Shown here: positions 46,820 through 55,254 of the stretch, piece after piece
Layout of the letters: the number at the start of each line of letters is the position of its first letter
Position numbering within the stretch: the first letter of the stretch is position 1
DNA from: Rathayibacter rathayi
GTDB taxonomy: Bacteria > Actinomycetota > Actinomycetes > Actinomycetales > Microbacteriaceae
Direction of reading: 5' to 3'
Assembly: GCF_004011095.1 (NCBI RefSeq)
Contig: NZ_CP028129.1
Coordinates: forward strand, 2,108,001-2,172,000
Length of the DNA: 64,000 bases
Notes under the pieces: model-generated
Databases searched by the model: none
What the model was told of the DNA's origin: nothing
Seen by the model: the letters and a program-made list of their open reading frames with translations, nothing else
Translations under genes and position numbers: made by a program

Positions 46820-47474
46820 GGGCCGGATCCTCGTCGCCGCGGTCGCCGTCGTCGCTCTGCTGCTCGGCGCGGCGGGCGGCTACCTCTTCGGCGCGCTCGC
46901 CCCGTCCGCCTCCGCCGCGACTCCCTCCTCGACCAGCGCCGAGGCGGGCTTCGCGCGCGACATGCAGGTGCACCACCTGCAGGGCGCCGAACTGGCGATG
47001 ATCGCCCGGGAGCGCAGCACCGATGACGACGTCCTGACCGTCTCGAAGGACATCCTGCTCACCCAGCAGCAGCAGGCCGGGCAGCTCTTCGGCTGGCTGA
47101 ACGCCTGGGGCCTGCCGCAGGCCGCTCCCGAGCCGTCGATGACCTGGATGGGCCGGCCGACCCTGGCCGGGGCCGCCGACGCGCACTCGTCGATGGGGAT
47201 GGGGACCGAGGACGGCGTCGTGCCCGCCAGCATGCCTGGCCTCGCCACCTCCGAACAGATCTCGGCGCTGAGCAGCGCGTCGGGCCGCGGCTTCGACCAG
47301 ATGTTCCTCGAACTGATGATCGCCCACCACCGCGGCGCCATTGATATGGCGGACGCTCTGCTCGCGCGCAGTCGCGTCACCGTTGCGACCGACTTCGCCT
47401 CCTCCGTCATCACGGCTCAGGAGGCCGAAATCTCCTTGATGGAGCAGATGCTGGCCGACCGTCCGGCGGAGTGA
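46800..47474 (+). CDS. DUF305 family exported protein
   Basis: 224 residues. A signal anchor (RILVAAVAVVALLLGAAGGYLFGALAP) is followed by two DUF305/four-helix halves: GFARDMQVHHLQGAELAMIARERSTDDDV and FDQMFLELMIAHHRGAIDMADALL...ITAQEAEISLMEQML. The paired HH and Met residues suggest metal (copper) binding, which is an inference. A Met-rich loop (SSMGMGTEDGVV) lies between the halves. It overlaps the DUF3105 gene and is probably translated by reinitiation. Confidence 0.9.
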   Translation: MRPASSRGRILVAAVAVVALLLGAAGGYLFGALAPSASAATPSSTSAEAGFARDMQVHHLQGAELAMIARERSTDDDVLTVSKDILLTQQQQAGQLFGWLNAWGLPQAAPEPSMTWMGRPTLAGAADAHSSMGMGTEDGVVPASMPGLATSEQISALSSASGRGFDQMFLELMIAHHRGAIDMADALLARSRVTVATDFASSVITAQEAEISLMEQMLADRPAE

Positions 47475-47487
47475 ACTCCTCCGTCCC

Positions 47488-47557
47488 GCACAACGTCAGC
47501 TGAGAGCCGTCCTCATCCACCATCGTGGATGAAGAGTGCTCTCAGCTGACGTTGTGC
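47488..47557. terminator. Two-level hairpin after the DUF305 gene
   Basis: Perfect 20-bp arms GCACAACGTCAGCTGAGAGC (47488-47507) and its complement (47538-47557) enclose a second hairpin, CATCCAC-CATC-GTGGATG (47514-47531). It starts 13 bp after the DUF305 stop. It lacks a T-tract. It resembles the 63-bp elements in design but not in sequence. Confidence 0.75.
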
Positions 47558-47690
47558 GCGTCGACCGTCCCGAGCGCTGACGGGATCGGTCCGGGCTGAG
47601 TGGAACCACCTTGCTGTGAACGACAGCTGGCGGTTGGATGCTTTAATCGCCCCTCTTTCAGGGGCGCTCGACCGCCGCGAGGAGTACCCC

Positions 47691-48305
<615 letters not shown>

Positions 48306-48330
48306 GCCGACCGACGACGGTGCAGGCCGC

Positions 48331-50217
48331 TCAACCCTGCAGGGCCGACTCCGTCTGCTGGGCGTATAGCGAGGCGTAGAGCCCGCCGAGGCCCAGCAGC
48401 TCGCGGTGCGTGCCCGACTCGACAATCCGGCCGCCCTCGACCACATGGATGACGTCGGCCGAGACGATCGTCGAGAGCCGGTGGGCGATCGCGATGGTGG
48501 TTCGGCCGCGGGCGGCGTCGTCGAGGGCGGTTTGCACAATCCGCTCGGAGACGGTGTCTAGGGCGCTGGTCGCCTCGTCGAGGATGAGGACCGCCGGGTC
48601 CTTCAAAAGCACGCGCGCAATGGCGAGTCGCTGCTTCTCGCCTCCGGAGAGCCGGTAGCCGCGCTCGCCGACCAGGGTGTCGTAGCCGTCGGGGAAGGAC
48701 GTGATCGTCGCGTGGATGTTCGCGGCACGGGCGGCCGCCTCCACCTCCTCCTGCGTCGCGTCGGGGCGCGCGTAGCGGAGGTTGTCGGCGATCGTCGCGT
48801 GGAAGAGGTACGTCTCTTGGCTGACGATGCCGATGTGGGAGACGAGCGACTCATGACGAAGCTCGCGCACGTCAGTCCCGGCGAAGCGGACCGCTCCCCC
48901 CACCACGTCGTACAGGCGCGGGACGAGGTACGAAATCGTGGTCTTGCCCGCGCCGGAGGGGCCGACGAAGGCGACGAACTCGCCCGGCTCGATCGAGACG
49001 CAGACGTGATCGAGCGTCGGCCGCGCGTCCTCGGCCTGGTCGGGGTAGCGGAACACCACGTCGTCCAGCTCGACCCGGCCGAGCTCTCCCGACACATCGC
49101 GCGCGTCCGCCCGGTCGCTGATCGCGGGGCGCAGGTCGAAGTACTCGAAGATACGGGCGAAGAGGGCACCGGCGGTCTGTAAGTCGAGCGCGACGCGCAT
49201 CAGACCCAGGAGCGGCCACATCAGGCGCGCCTGCACGGTCGTGAACGCGACGACAGTGCCCGCCGTGACGGTCGTGCCGCCGAGGATCAGCCAGGCGGCG
49301 GCGAGGTACACGATCACGGGGATGACCGAGAGGAAAATCTGCACCATCGCGAAGAACCACTGGCCGGACATCTGCTGGCGCACCTGCAGCTGGATCTGGC
49401 GACCGTTCTCGTCCGCGTAGCGCTTCACCTCCGACTCCTGACGGCCGAAGCTCTTGGCCAGGAGGATGCCGGAGACGCTCAGCGTCTCTTGCGTGATCGC
49501 GGTCATCTCCGACAGCGACTCCTGCGTCTTCGTCGCAATCCGGGCGCGCACCTGGCCGACGCGGCGCTGGACGATCACAAGCACCGGAGTGAGGACCAGG
49601 GCGACGATCGTCATCTGCCAGGAGAGCAGCAGCATCGCGACCACCGCCGCGATGACCGTCACCGTGTTGCCGAGCACGCTCGAGACCGTGTTGGTGAGCA
49701 CAGTGGCCACGCCACCCACGTCATTGGCGAGGCGGGACTGGATGATGCCGGTGCGGGTGCGGGTGAAGAAGCCGAGCTCCATCGCCTGGAGGTGGCGGAA
49801 GAGGCGGATGCGCAGGTCGCCCATGACCGTGTTGCCGACGGTTGCGGTGAGGTAGGTCTGCCAGACGCCGAGAATCGCCGAGAGCGCCCAGACCAGCACC
49901 ATCACGCCGACCAGTTCGAGCAGCACGGGGAGGTCGGGGCGTCCGTCGGCCGGGAAGAGTCCGCGGTCGAAGGCCAGCTGAGTCAACAGCGGAGGCACGA
50001 CCGTGAGGGCGGCGCCGACCAGGACGAGGATCACCGTGAGCGTCAGCTTCGGCCGGTGATCGCGGAAGAGCTCCGCAATGCGTCGGAGCAGATCGTCGAC
50101 TCGGGGTGCCGCCGCGTTGATCTGGCGCTGACTGTCCGGGTCGCTCCTCGAGATCGTCCCGCCGCGCGCCCCGCCGCGCATCCCGCCGCCTGCCGCGACG
50201 TCACCCATCCTGCTCAC
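48331..50217 (-). CDS. ABC exporter half-transporter (MdlB/MsbA type)
   Basis: 628 residues from GTG 50217 (ATG 50208 is an alternative). Six membrane helices span about 55-340. The intracellular-loop segment LEMELGFFTRTRTGIIQSRLANDVGGV-like (QAMELGFFTRTRTG) is typical. The ATPase has Walker A GPSGAGKTT, Q-loop SQETYLFHATIADNL, signature RLSGGEKQRLAIARVLL and Walker B LILDEATSALD, then AHRLSTI. It probably works as a homodimer exporting lipids or drugs. It converges on the Excalibur gene with a 25-bp gap. Confidence 0.92.
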   Translation of the reverse strand: MSRMGDVAAGGGMRGGARGGTISRSDPDSQRQINAAAPRVDDLLRRIAELFRDHRPKLTLTVILVLVGAALTVVPPLLTQLAFDRGLFPADGRPDLPVLLELVGVMVLVWALSAILGVWQTYLTATVGNTVMGDLRIRLFRHLQAMELGFFTRTRTGIIQSRLANDVGGVATVLTNTVSSVLGNTVTVIAAVVAMLLLSWQMTIVALVLTPVLVIVQRRVGQVRARIATKTQESLSEMTAITQETLSVSGILLAKSFGRQESEVKRYADENGRQIQLQVRQQMSGQWFFAMVQIFLSVIPVIVYLAAAWLILGGTTVTAGTVVAFTTVQARLMWPLLGLMRVALDLQTAGALFARIFEYFDLRPAISDRADARDVSGELGRVELDDVVFRYPDQAEDARPTLDHVCVSIEPGEFVAFVGPSGAGKTTISYLVPRLYDVVGGAVRFAGTDVRELRHESLVSHIGIVSQETYLFHATIADNLRYARPDATQEEVEAAARAANIHATITSFPDGYDTLVGERGYRLSGGEKQRLAIARVLLKDPAVLILDEATSALDTVSERIVQTALDDAARGRTTIAIAHRLSTIVSADVIHVVEGGRIVESGTHRELLGLGGLYASLYAQQTESALQG

Positions 50218-50433
50218 GCTTGACCCTAACGCCGCTGATCGCTGCGGTCCGAGGCTTCCGCCCACGGCGAAGATGTGCTGCGGAGCGAGGGCCGCCCCAC
50301 CGGGACGAAGCCCCTTTGGCTGGCCCTCGAGGGGGGGTCATCACGGATCTCGGCCGACACAGCTGGATCGAGGGGGCCCGATCTCACTGGTATTGAGCTC
50401 GAACCCCCTTGATATCGCATGCGACGCGCGAGA

Positions 50434-50631
50434 TCAGCCCGCTTTACGCACGCTCGTTTGACCGGATCGGTCCGTAACGGATGATGTGGGATTTCTTGCC
50501 GCGGCTGCATTCGAGACAAATCTGCCGGTGGACGCCGAGCGGTTGACCGTTCTGCGCCCGTTCAGGCGCTTCGTCATCTTTTCCTGGATTGAACGAGCGT
50601 GCTCGATTGCCCGTTCAGTGTCTTTGCTCAT
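50434..50631 (-). CDS. Small basic protein (third of three overlapping ORFs)
   Basis: 65 residues, MSKDTERAIEHARSIQEKMTKRLNGRRTVNRSASTGRFVSNAAAARNPTSSVTDRSGQ. A perfect GGAGG lies four bases before the ATG, which is strong support for translation. The RTVNRSASTGRFVSxAxAARNP stretch recurs, as far as I know, in short actinobacterial proteins often near mobile or stress loci. Its start overlaps the upstream small ORF by 17 bp. Confidence 0.7.
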   Translation of the reverse strand: MSKDTERAIEHARSIQEKMTKRLNGRRTVNRSASTGRFVSNAAAARNPTSSVTDRSGQTSVRKAG

Positions 50632-50818
50632 CTGTCCTCCGATCGGGAGCAACTCTGTCACTGCCGTTCTCACGGTTCCTCGCGTTGGTTCCTGTCTCTA
50701 AACCGACGAGTCCGTTGGGAATGATCTTTGCGAGCATCTCCATGATTTCCAGCACGAAGTCGAAAACCTTTTCCTCGAGGCCCCCGTCGGGCTGACCGCC
50801 AGCGTCAACGCTCGGCAT
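50615..50818 (-). CDS. Small ORF (second of three)
   Basis: 67 residues, MPSVDAGGQPDGGLEEKVFDFVLEIMEMLAKIIPNGLVGLETGTNARNRENGSDR, with a possible amphipathic helix around FDFVLEIMEMLAKIIPNGLVG and a polar tail. It overlaps both neighbours (14 bp and 17 bp). I recognise no family. A helix of this type with a polar tail is compatible with a small toxin or phage-type protein, but this is speculative. Confidence 0.5.
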   Translation of the reverse strand: MPSVDAGGQPDGGLEEKVFDFVLEIMEMLAKIIPNGLVGLETGTNARNRENGSDRVAPDRRTDEQRH

Positions 50819-51014
50819 GCTCTCGCAGAGAGGTCAGGTCCTCGAGCTTGCGCAAGATTGCCTGTCCCTCCTGGGACAGCTCGTACCAGTCGGCGCGCTG
50901 GCGCAGCTCATCGGCCGAAGCGCCTGCGCGTGCCTCAAGTGCAGCGAGGCGAGTGCTGATCTCGGGAATCGTGAGTACCTCGAGGGTGGGGACCATGTGG
51001 TCATGGTCACACAT
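50805..51014 (-). CDS. Small helical protein (first of three)
   Basis: 69 residues, MCDHDHMVPTLEVLTIPEISTRLAALEARAGASADELRQRADWYELSQEGQAILRKLEDLTSLREHAER. The IPEISTRLAALEARAGxSxDELRQRxxWYELSxEG pattern looks like a short conserved actinobacterial helical protein, possibly an antitoxin-like or phage-derived regulator. An internal ATG (50996) is also possible. The 50.4-51.05 kb stretch is less G/C-biased than its surroundings. Confidence 0.6.
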   Translation of the reverse strand: MCDHDHMVPTLEVLTIPEISTRLAALEARAGASADELRQRADWYELSQEGQAILRKLEDLTSLREHAER

Positions 51015-51117
51015 AGCCCCGTCATTCGCAGGTGAACCTCAGCAATGTCCTGCTCGAATCCGCGCTCCGACGTGCTGTCATCGAGGTCGAAGCCGCACGC
51101 GAGGTCGCCACCACGAC

Positions 51118-51158
51118 GAAGGCCCGGGTCCTGCGCAGCAGAACCCGAGCCTTCTTTC
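51118..51158 (+). terminator. Rho-independent-type terminator
   Basis: GAAGGC-CGGGT...CTGC pairs with GCAG...ACCCG-GCCTTC (51118-51123 with 51149-51154 at the base), followed on this strand by CTTTCG. It probably ends minus-strand readthrough from the sugar permease as well, as a bidirectional terminator. Confidence 0.6.
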
Positions 51159-51181
51159 GTGCCCCCGCCCCTCCGTGCGCT

Positions 51182-51288
51182 GCTGACGGCCCGCGGGGGT
51201 GTCGTGGGCAAGGCGGAGGAGGAGAGCTGTAGCGGAGCTACCGCCGACGACGACAACGCCGCCCACGGCACCCCCGCGGGCCGTCAGC
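51182..51288 (-). repeat. Dispersed nested-hairpin element, copy 3
   Basis: The outer arms at 51182-51209 and 51261-51288 pair over 28 bp with a single G-U wobble. On the mRNA strand the invariant GCGGCGTTGTCGTC and CTCCGCCTTGC flank the inner stem GCGGTAGC-TCC-GCTACAGC. The permease stop codon (51284-51286) is in the outer arm. Confidence 0.88.
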
Positions 51289-52267
51289 CTTTGGTGGCGC
51301 CGGCGAGGAGGCCGCGGACGAAGAACCTCTGGAGAGAGAAGAACACGATGAGCGGCACAATGATCGAGATGAACGCCCCGGCAGTCAGCAGTTCCCACGA
51401 CTGGCCGTAGGAGCCGGTGAGGTCTTGCAGCGCCTTCGTAATCGGCAATCCCTGTCCGGAGGTGAAGACTGTCGCGACCAGCAGGTCGTTCCAGACCCAG
51501 AGGAACTGGAAGATCCCGAAGGAGGCGATCGCGGGAACAGCGAGCGGGAGGACGATGCGGAAGAAGATCTGGCCGTGGCCTGCGCCGTCCACGCGGGCCG
51601 CTTCGATCACTTCGCCCGGGATCTCGGAAATAAAGTTGTGGAGCATAAAGATCGCGAGCGGGAGGGCGAAGATCGTGTGCGCGATCCACACCTTGGCATA
51701 GGAGCCGTCCAACCCGTTCACTCCGAGGCCAGGAAGGATGTAGAGCCCGCCGATGCGCAGGCCGTCCGAGAACAGCTGGAGCAGCGGCACGAGTGCCATC
51801 TGAATCGGCACGATCTGGAGCGAGAACACGAGCACGAAGAGCGTGTTGCGGCCCTTGAAGTCGATCCACGCGAAGGCGTAAGCAGCGAGGCTGGCGATCG
51901 TGATGGGGATCAGTGCCGCCGGCAGTGTGATGACGAGCGAGTTCACGAATGCTTTGCCCAGCGTCAGGCTGTCGCCGGAGTTGAGCGCGTTCGCGTAGTT
52001 GTCGAGCGTGAAGCCGGGGTTGGCGAAGATCGTCCACCAGCCGGTCGTCTTGATGTCGTTCGCGGGGCGGAACGACGAGATGAACAGACCGAGGGTCGGG
52101 ACAGTCCAGATGACGGCGATGATCAGTGCGGCGAGCGTGGCTCCGCGGGAGGTCGTCGCCTTCTTGACCTTGCCGCTGGCCGCCTCGATTCGCGATTCGC
52201 CGCGCGCGAGCGCGCGTTCCGTGGTGCGGTCGACCGGGACCTGAATCGGAGTGGGCGTGACGCTCAT
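51284..52267 (-). CDS. Alpha-glucoside-type ABC permease (MalG/AglG-like)
   Basis: 327 residues with six helices after a polar N-terminus. The EAA loop is EIPGEVIEAARVDGAGHGQIFFRIVLPLAVPAI, the contact with the ATPase, and LPITKALQDLTGSYGQSWELLTAGAFISIIVP is typical of the MalG/AglG group. It starts in a 4-bp overlap (ATGA) with the upstream permease. No dedicated ATPase is present in the operon, so a shared MsiK-like ATPase encoded elsewhere is expected. Confidence 0.92.
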   Translation of the reverse strand: MSVTPTPIQVPVDRTTERALARGESRIEAASGKVKKATTSRGATLAALIIAVIWTVPTLGLFISSFRPANDIKTTGWWTIFANPGFTLDNYANALNSGDSLTLGKAFVNSLVITLPAALIPITIASLAAYAFAWIDFKGRNTLFVLVFSLQIVPIQMALVPLLQLFSDGLRIGGLYILPGLGVNGLDGSYAKVWIAHTIFALPLAIFMLHNFISEIPGEVIEAARVDGAGHGQIFFRIVLPLAVPAIASFGIFQFLWVWNDLLVATVFTSGQGLPITKALQDLTGSYGQSWELLTAGAFISIIVPLIVFFSLQRFFVRGLLAGATKG

Positions 52268-53418
52268 CGGATCTCCCTTTGCTTGGCGAGCTGGCGGGCG
52301 TTGTAGACGACGATCGGGAGCACCAGCAGGAACAGGATGACGGCGAGGGCCGCGCTGTAGCCGCTGCGGGCGCCGAGCTGGAACTGTCGGACCATCTCGA
52401 ACGCCAGGACCGTGGTGTCGGAGCGGCCGCCGGTCATCGCGGAGACGATGTCGAAGACCTTCAGCGACGCGATCGAGATCGTCGTGAGGACGACCACGAT
52501 CGAGGAGCGGATGCCCGGAACGGTGACGTTCCAGAAGGACTGCCAGGCGCTGGTGCCGTCGAGTGAGGCTGCTTCGAGCTGCTCGGACGGGACGCCCTTG
52601 ATCGCGGCCGAGAGGACCGTCATAGCGAAGCCGGCCTGGGTCCAGATCAGGACAACCACGAGGAACAGCGTATTCCAGCCGTCCACTCCCAGCCAGTCGA
52701 TCGGCGGAGCGCCGAAGGCGGTGAGGACGCCGTTGAGGAGGCCGATCTGCTCGCCCTGGCGCACGTCGTAGAAGAACTTGAAGATGATCGACGCGCCGAC
52801 GAATGAGATCGCCATCGGCATGAAGACCAGCAGCTTGAAGAACTTCTCGCCGCGGCTCTTGTCGATGAAGACGGCGTAGGCGAGGCCGATAGCGGTCGCC
52901 GTGATCGGGGCCAAGAGTACCCAGACCACCGTGTTGAGGAAGGCGGTGATGCCGTCGGGGCTGGTGAAGACCCAGATGAAGTTGTCGATACCGGCGAATC
53001 CGGATCCGTCGTTCTTCATGAACGCGTTCATCGCGGTGGTGATCGTCGGGTAGATCAGGCCGATCAGGATGAAGAAGGCCGCCGGCGCCATGAAGGCGAC
53101 GAGCTGCAATCCATAGCCCGCGCCTTTGCGGGACCGGAAGTCGAGGAGGAACAGCGCGCCGCCAATGACGGCCGCGAGGACCGCGACCCAGAGGACGGAG
53201 GTATAAAGGCCAAAGACCAGCAGGAGCACCACCGGCAGAAGCACGGTGACCGCGAGCCGGAGGATCGTGTAGCCGGTACCGCGACGGGGCGCGATCTCAA
53301 CGAAGAAGAGGATCAGCGCCACCACGGCCGCGAAGGCCAGGAGGATGAGCGGGATCTGCGCGAGCGGCGGGAGACCCGCCAGCCATTGGAAGAACCCCGA
53401 GACAGTGATGGGGGACAT
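52264..53418 (-). CDS. Alpha-glucoside-type ABC permease (MalF/AglF-like)
   Basis: 384 residues. Three extra N-terminal hydrophobic segments (about 20-95) precede the canonical six-helix permease, as in AglF-type proteins. The EAA loop is GVPSEQLEAASLDGTSAWQSFWNVTVPGIRSSI. MKNDGSGFAGIDNFIWVFTSPDG is the usual periplasmic loop. The ATG at 53418 follows a hairpin-bearing 121-bp gap after the binding-protein gene. Confidence 0.92.
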   Translation of the reverse strand: MSPITVSGFFQWLAGLPPLAQIPLILLAFAAVVALILFFVEIAPRRGTGYTILRLAVTVLLPVVLLLVFGLYTSVLWVAVLAAVIGGALFLLDFRSRKGAGYGLQLVAFMAPAAFFILIGLIYPTITTAMNAFMKNDGSGFAGIDNFIWVFTSPDGITAFLNTVVWVLLAPITATAIGLAYAVFIDKSRGEKFFKLLVFMPMAISFVGASIIFKFFYDVRQGEQIGLLNGVLTAFGAPPIDWLGVDGWNTLFLVVVLIWTQAGFAMTVLSAAIKGVPSEQLEAASLDGTSAWQSFWNVTVPGIRSSIVVVLTTISIASLKVFDIVSAMTGGRSDTTVLAFEMVRQFQLGARSGYSAALAVILFLLVLPIVVYNARQLAKQREIR

Positions 53419-53454
53419 GGACGCCCTTTCGAGTGCGACTCTGGACTCAGGAGG

Positions 53455-53494
53455 GGCCCGGTCCCCGGGATCCGTGGATCTCGGGGACCGGGCC
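53455..53494 (-). promoter_or_regulatory. Intercistronic hairpin between binding-protein and permease genes
   Basis: GGCCCGGTCCCC (53455-53466) and GGGGACCGGGCC (53483-53494) are perfect complements. Placed after the binding-protein stop, it may stabilise that cistron's mRNA or partially terminate transcription, giving excess binding protein. Confidence 0.65.
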
Positions 53495-53539
53495 GTCACA
53501 GCAGAGCCGCCACCCGGGAGCAGCGGCTCTGCTCCGCTG

Positions 53540-54883
53540 CTAGGAGGTGTAGCCGGCCTGGATCTCCTCGAGCGCCTGGTCGGTGCTCGTGCCGTCGATC
53601 CAGTCGACGATTCCCTTGAAGAAGCTGTCCGAACCGACGGACTTCGGCATGAGGTCGGACGCATCGAAGCGGAACGTGGTGTCCGGATTCTGCAGGATCG
53701 CGATGGAGTCCTTCAGGACGTCGCTACCCGCGTTGGCCGGGTCGAGACCCTTGTTCGCGGAGATGACGCCGCCGAGCTTGACGCGGCTGTTTGCCCAGTC
53801 GGCGCTCGAGAGGTACTCCTGTACCTTGGCGGTGTCGGCGTCGTTCGAGAATGCGGCCACCATCTCGCCGCCTCCGGTGACAGCCTGGGCGTCGTCGGCA
53901 TTGACCGACGGGGTGAGGAAGGCCCACACGTCGCCGTCCTCGGCCACCTTGGCGCCGGCCGAGGTGAGGAAGCCCTCGAAGAACGAGGCCTGGTGGGTCA
54001 GCGCACAGCTGCCATTGGCCATGTTCTGAGCGATGTCGCCGAAGGCGGTGGAGTTGATCGACTTCACGTCGCCGTAGCCCGCGTTGACGAGGGTCGGGTC
54101 GAGGAGGATCGATCCGACGGAGTCGAACGCCGACTTGATCTTCGGGTCGGTGAAGGGGGTGTCGCCCGCGACCCAGGAGTCGTAGGTGTCGGGGCCGGAC
54201 TCGCGGAGGACGGCGTCTTCGATCCAGTCGGTTCCGGGCCAGCCGGAGGCCTCACCGGAGTTGAAGCCCGCGCACCAGGAGGGGCCGCCAGTCTTCTCGG
54301 CGATCGTCTTGCCGAGCGCCTGCATCTCGGCCCAGGTCTTGGGGACGGAGACGCCCCACTCCTTGAACTTGGTCGGCGAGTACCAAATGAAACCCTTGAT
54401 GGACGCCATCAGCGGCGCGGCGAACTGGGTGCCGCCGACCTGGCCGTACTTTTGCCAGTCCAGTGACCAGTTCTGCTTGACATTGGCGAGGGCACCCTCG
54501 GGGAGCTTCTGCACCTTGCCCGAGGCGATGGTGTCGGCGAGAAGACCGGGCTGCGGGAAAATCGCGAGGTCTGGCGTGTCGCCACCCTGGACCTTAATGC
54601 CGATCTGCTTCTCGAACTCCTTGTCACCGGTGTACTTGATCTCGATATTGTTCTCCTTCTCCCAGTCCTCCCAGGACTTCTCGAGAAGGGTGGCTTCGTC
54701 GCCGTTGATGGTGCCGTAGACGTTGACGACGCCGTCGGCCGTGCCGACCGAGCCGGCCGAGCTGCCGCCGCCGGCGTTCGGGTCGTTGGGGTCACTGCTG
54801 CTGGAGCAGCCCGCGAGTACGATGCCGGCCGCTGCCAGAACGGCGACCGGGACGGTGATACGGCGGTGCAGGGATGACCGCAT
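53540..54883 (-). CDS. Alpha-glucoside-type ABC substrate-binding lipoprotein (AglE-like)
   Basis: 447 residues. The lipoprotein signal ends AAGIVLAGC, Cys26 being lipidated. The mature part has VNVYGTINGDEATLLEKSWEDWEKENNIEIKYTGDKEFEKQIGIKVQGGDTPDLAIFPQPGLLAD and SFFEGFLTSAGAKVAEDGDVWAFLTPSVNADD, strongly like AglE binding proteins for sucrose, maltose or trehalose. It is divergent from the LacI gene with operators between. It heads the E-F-G operon. Confidence 0.93.
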   Translation of the reverse strand: MRSSLHRRITVPVAVLAAAGIVLAGCSSSSDPNDPNAGGGSSAGSVGTADGVVNVYGTINGDEATLLEKSWEDWEKENNIEIKYTGDKEFEKQIGIKVQGGDTPDLAIFPQPGLLADTIASGKVQKLPEGALANVKQNWSLDWQKYGQVGGTQFAAPLMASIKGFIWYSPTKFKEWGVSVPKTWAEMQALGKTIAEKTGGPSWCAGFNSGEASGWPGTDWIEDAVLRESGPDTYDSWVAGDTPFTDPKIKSAFDSVGSILLDPTLVNAGYGDVKSINSTAFGDIAQNMANGSCALTHQASFFEGFLTSAGAKVAEDGDVWAFLTPSVNADDAQAVTGGGEMVAAFSNDADTAKVQEYLSSADWANSRVKLGGVISANKGLDPANAGSDVLKDSIAILQNPDTTFRFDASDLMPKSVGSDSFFKGIVDWIDGTSTDQALEEIQAGYTS

Positions 54884-55054
54884 TCTTCCTCCTCATTGAG
54901 TGGTGGACCAGCCGAGGTGCCGCTCCCCGCCGACCAGGATCGGGGGGCTATGGCGGCTCGCAGCGTGTGACGCGACGATTCGGGTGCTGGTGACGGCGAT
55001 GCCAGGAGGAACTCCGAGCGGATCACCGGATTCGTGTGGGTGTGCTTCCACCGA

Positions 55055-55068
55055 GGGAAACCTTTCCA
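55055..55068 (+). promoter_or_regulatory. LacI-type operator in the aglE/lacI divergent region
   Basis: GGGAAACCTTTCCA matches the TGGAAACGTTTCCA form at 12 of 14 positions. It lies about 180 bp before the binding-protein start and 187 bp before the regulator start. Confidence 0.55.
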
Positions 55069-55099
55069 CAAGAACGATAAAAGCACAACGCCGCTGATA

Positions 55100-55109
55100 G
55101 AGCGCTCTC
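55100..55109 (+). promoter_or_regulatory. Second palindrome in the divergent region
   Basis: AGAGCGCTCT is a perfect 10-bp palindrome with the CG centre typical of LacI-family sites. Its half-site differs from that of the other two sites. Confidence 0.4.
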
Positions 55110-55208
55110 TCAGATAACGATTCGGCGTCAGAACGCCGATCCGCGCTTCTCCGCTGGGTGGATGTCGATCTCGGCCCGACGTTCCGGCGCTCGTCAGGGT
55201 ATAACTTC

Positions 55209-55224
55209 CTGGAACCGTTTCCAG
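55209..55224 (+). promoter_or_regulatory. LacI-type operator in front of the regulator gene
   Basis: CTGGAACCGTTTCCAG has a 14-bp core, TGGAACCGTTTCCA, with a CG centre. It lies 30 bp before the regulator's GTG, a position suited to autorepression. The 371-bp gap 54884-55254 contains these three palindromes and no gene. Confidence 0.7.
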
Positions 55225-55254
55225 AATCGACGCCGGACGGTCAGGAGGAACGCC

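Noticed and set aside
50385..50420. T-arm-like GGGGGTTCGAGCTC on the minus strand, possible tRNA or attachment-site fragment
   Set aside because: The T-stem does not close, and no anticodon arm or acceptor stem could be folded around it.
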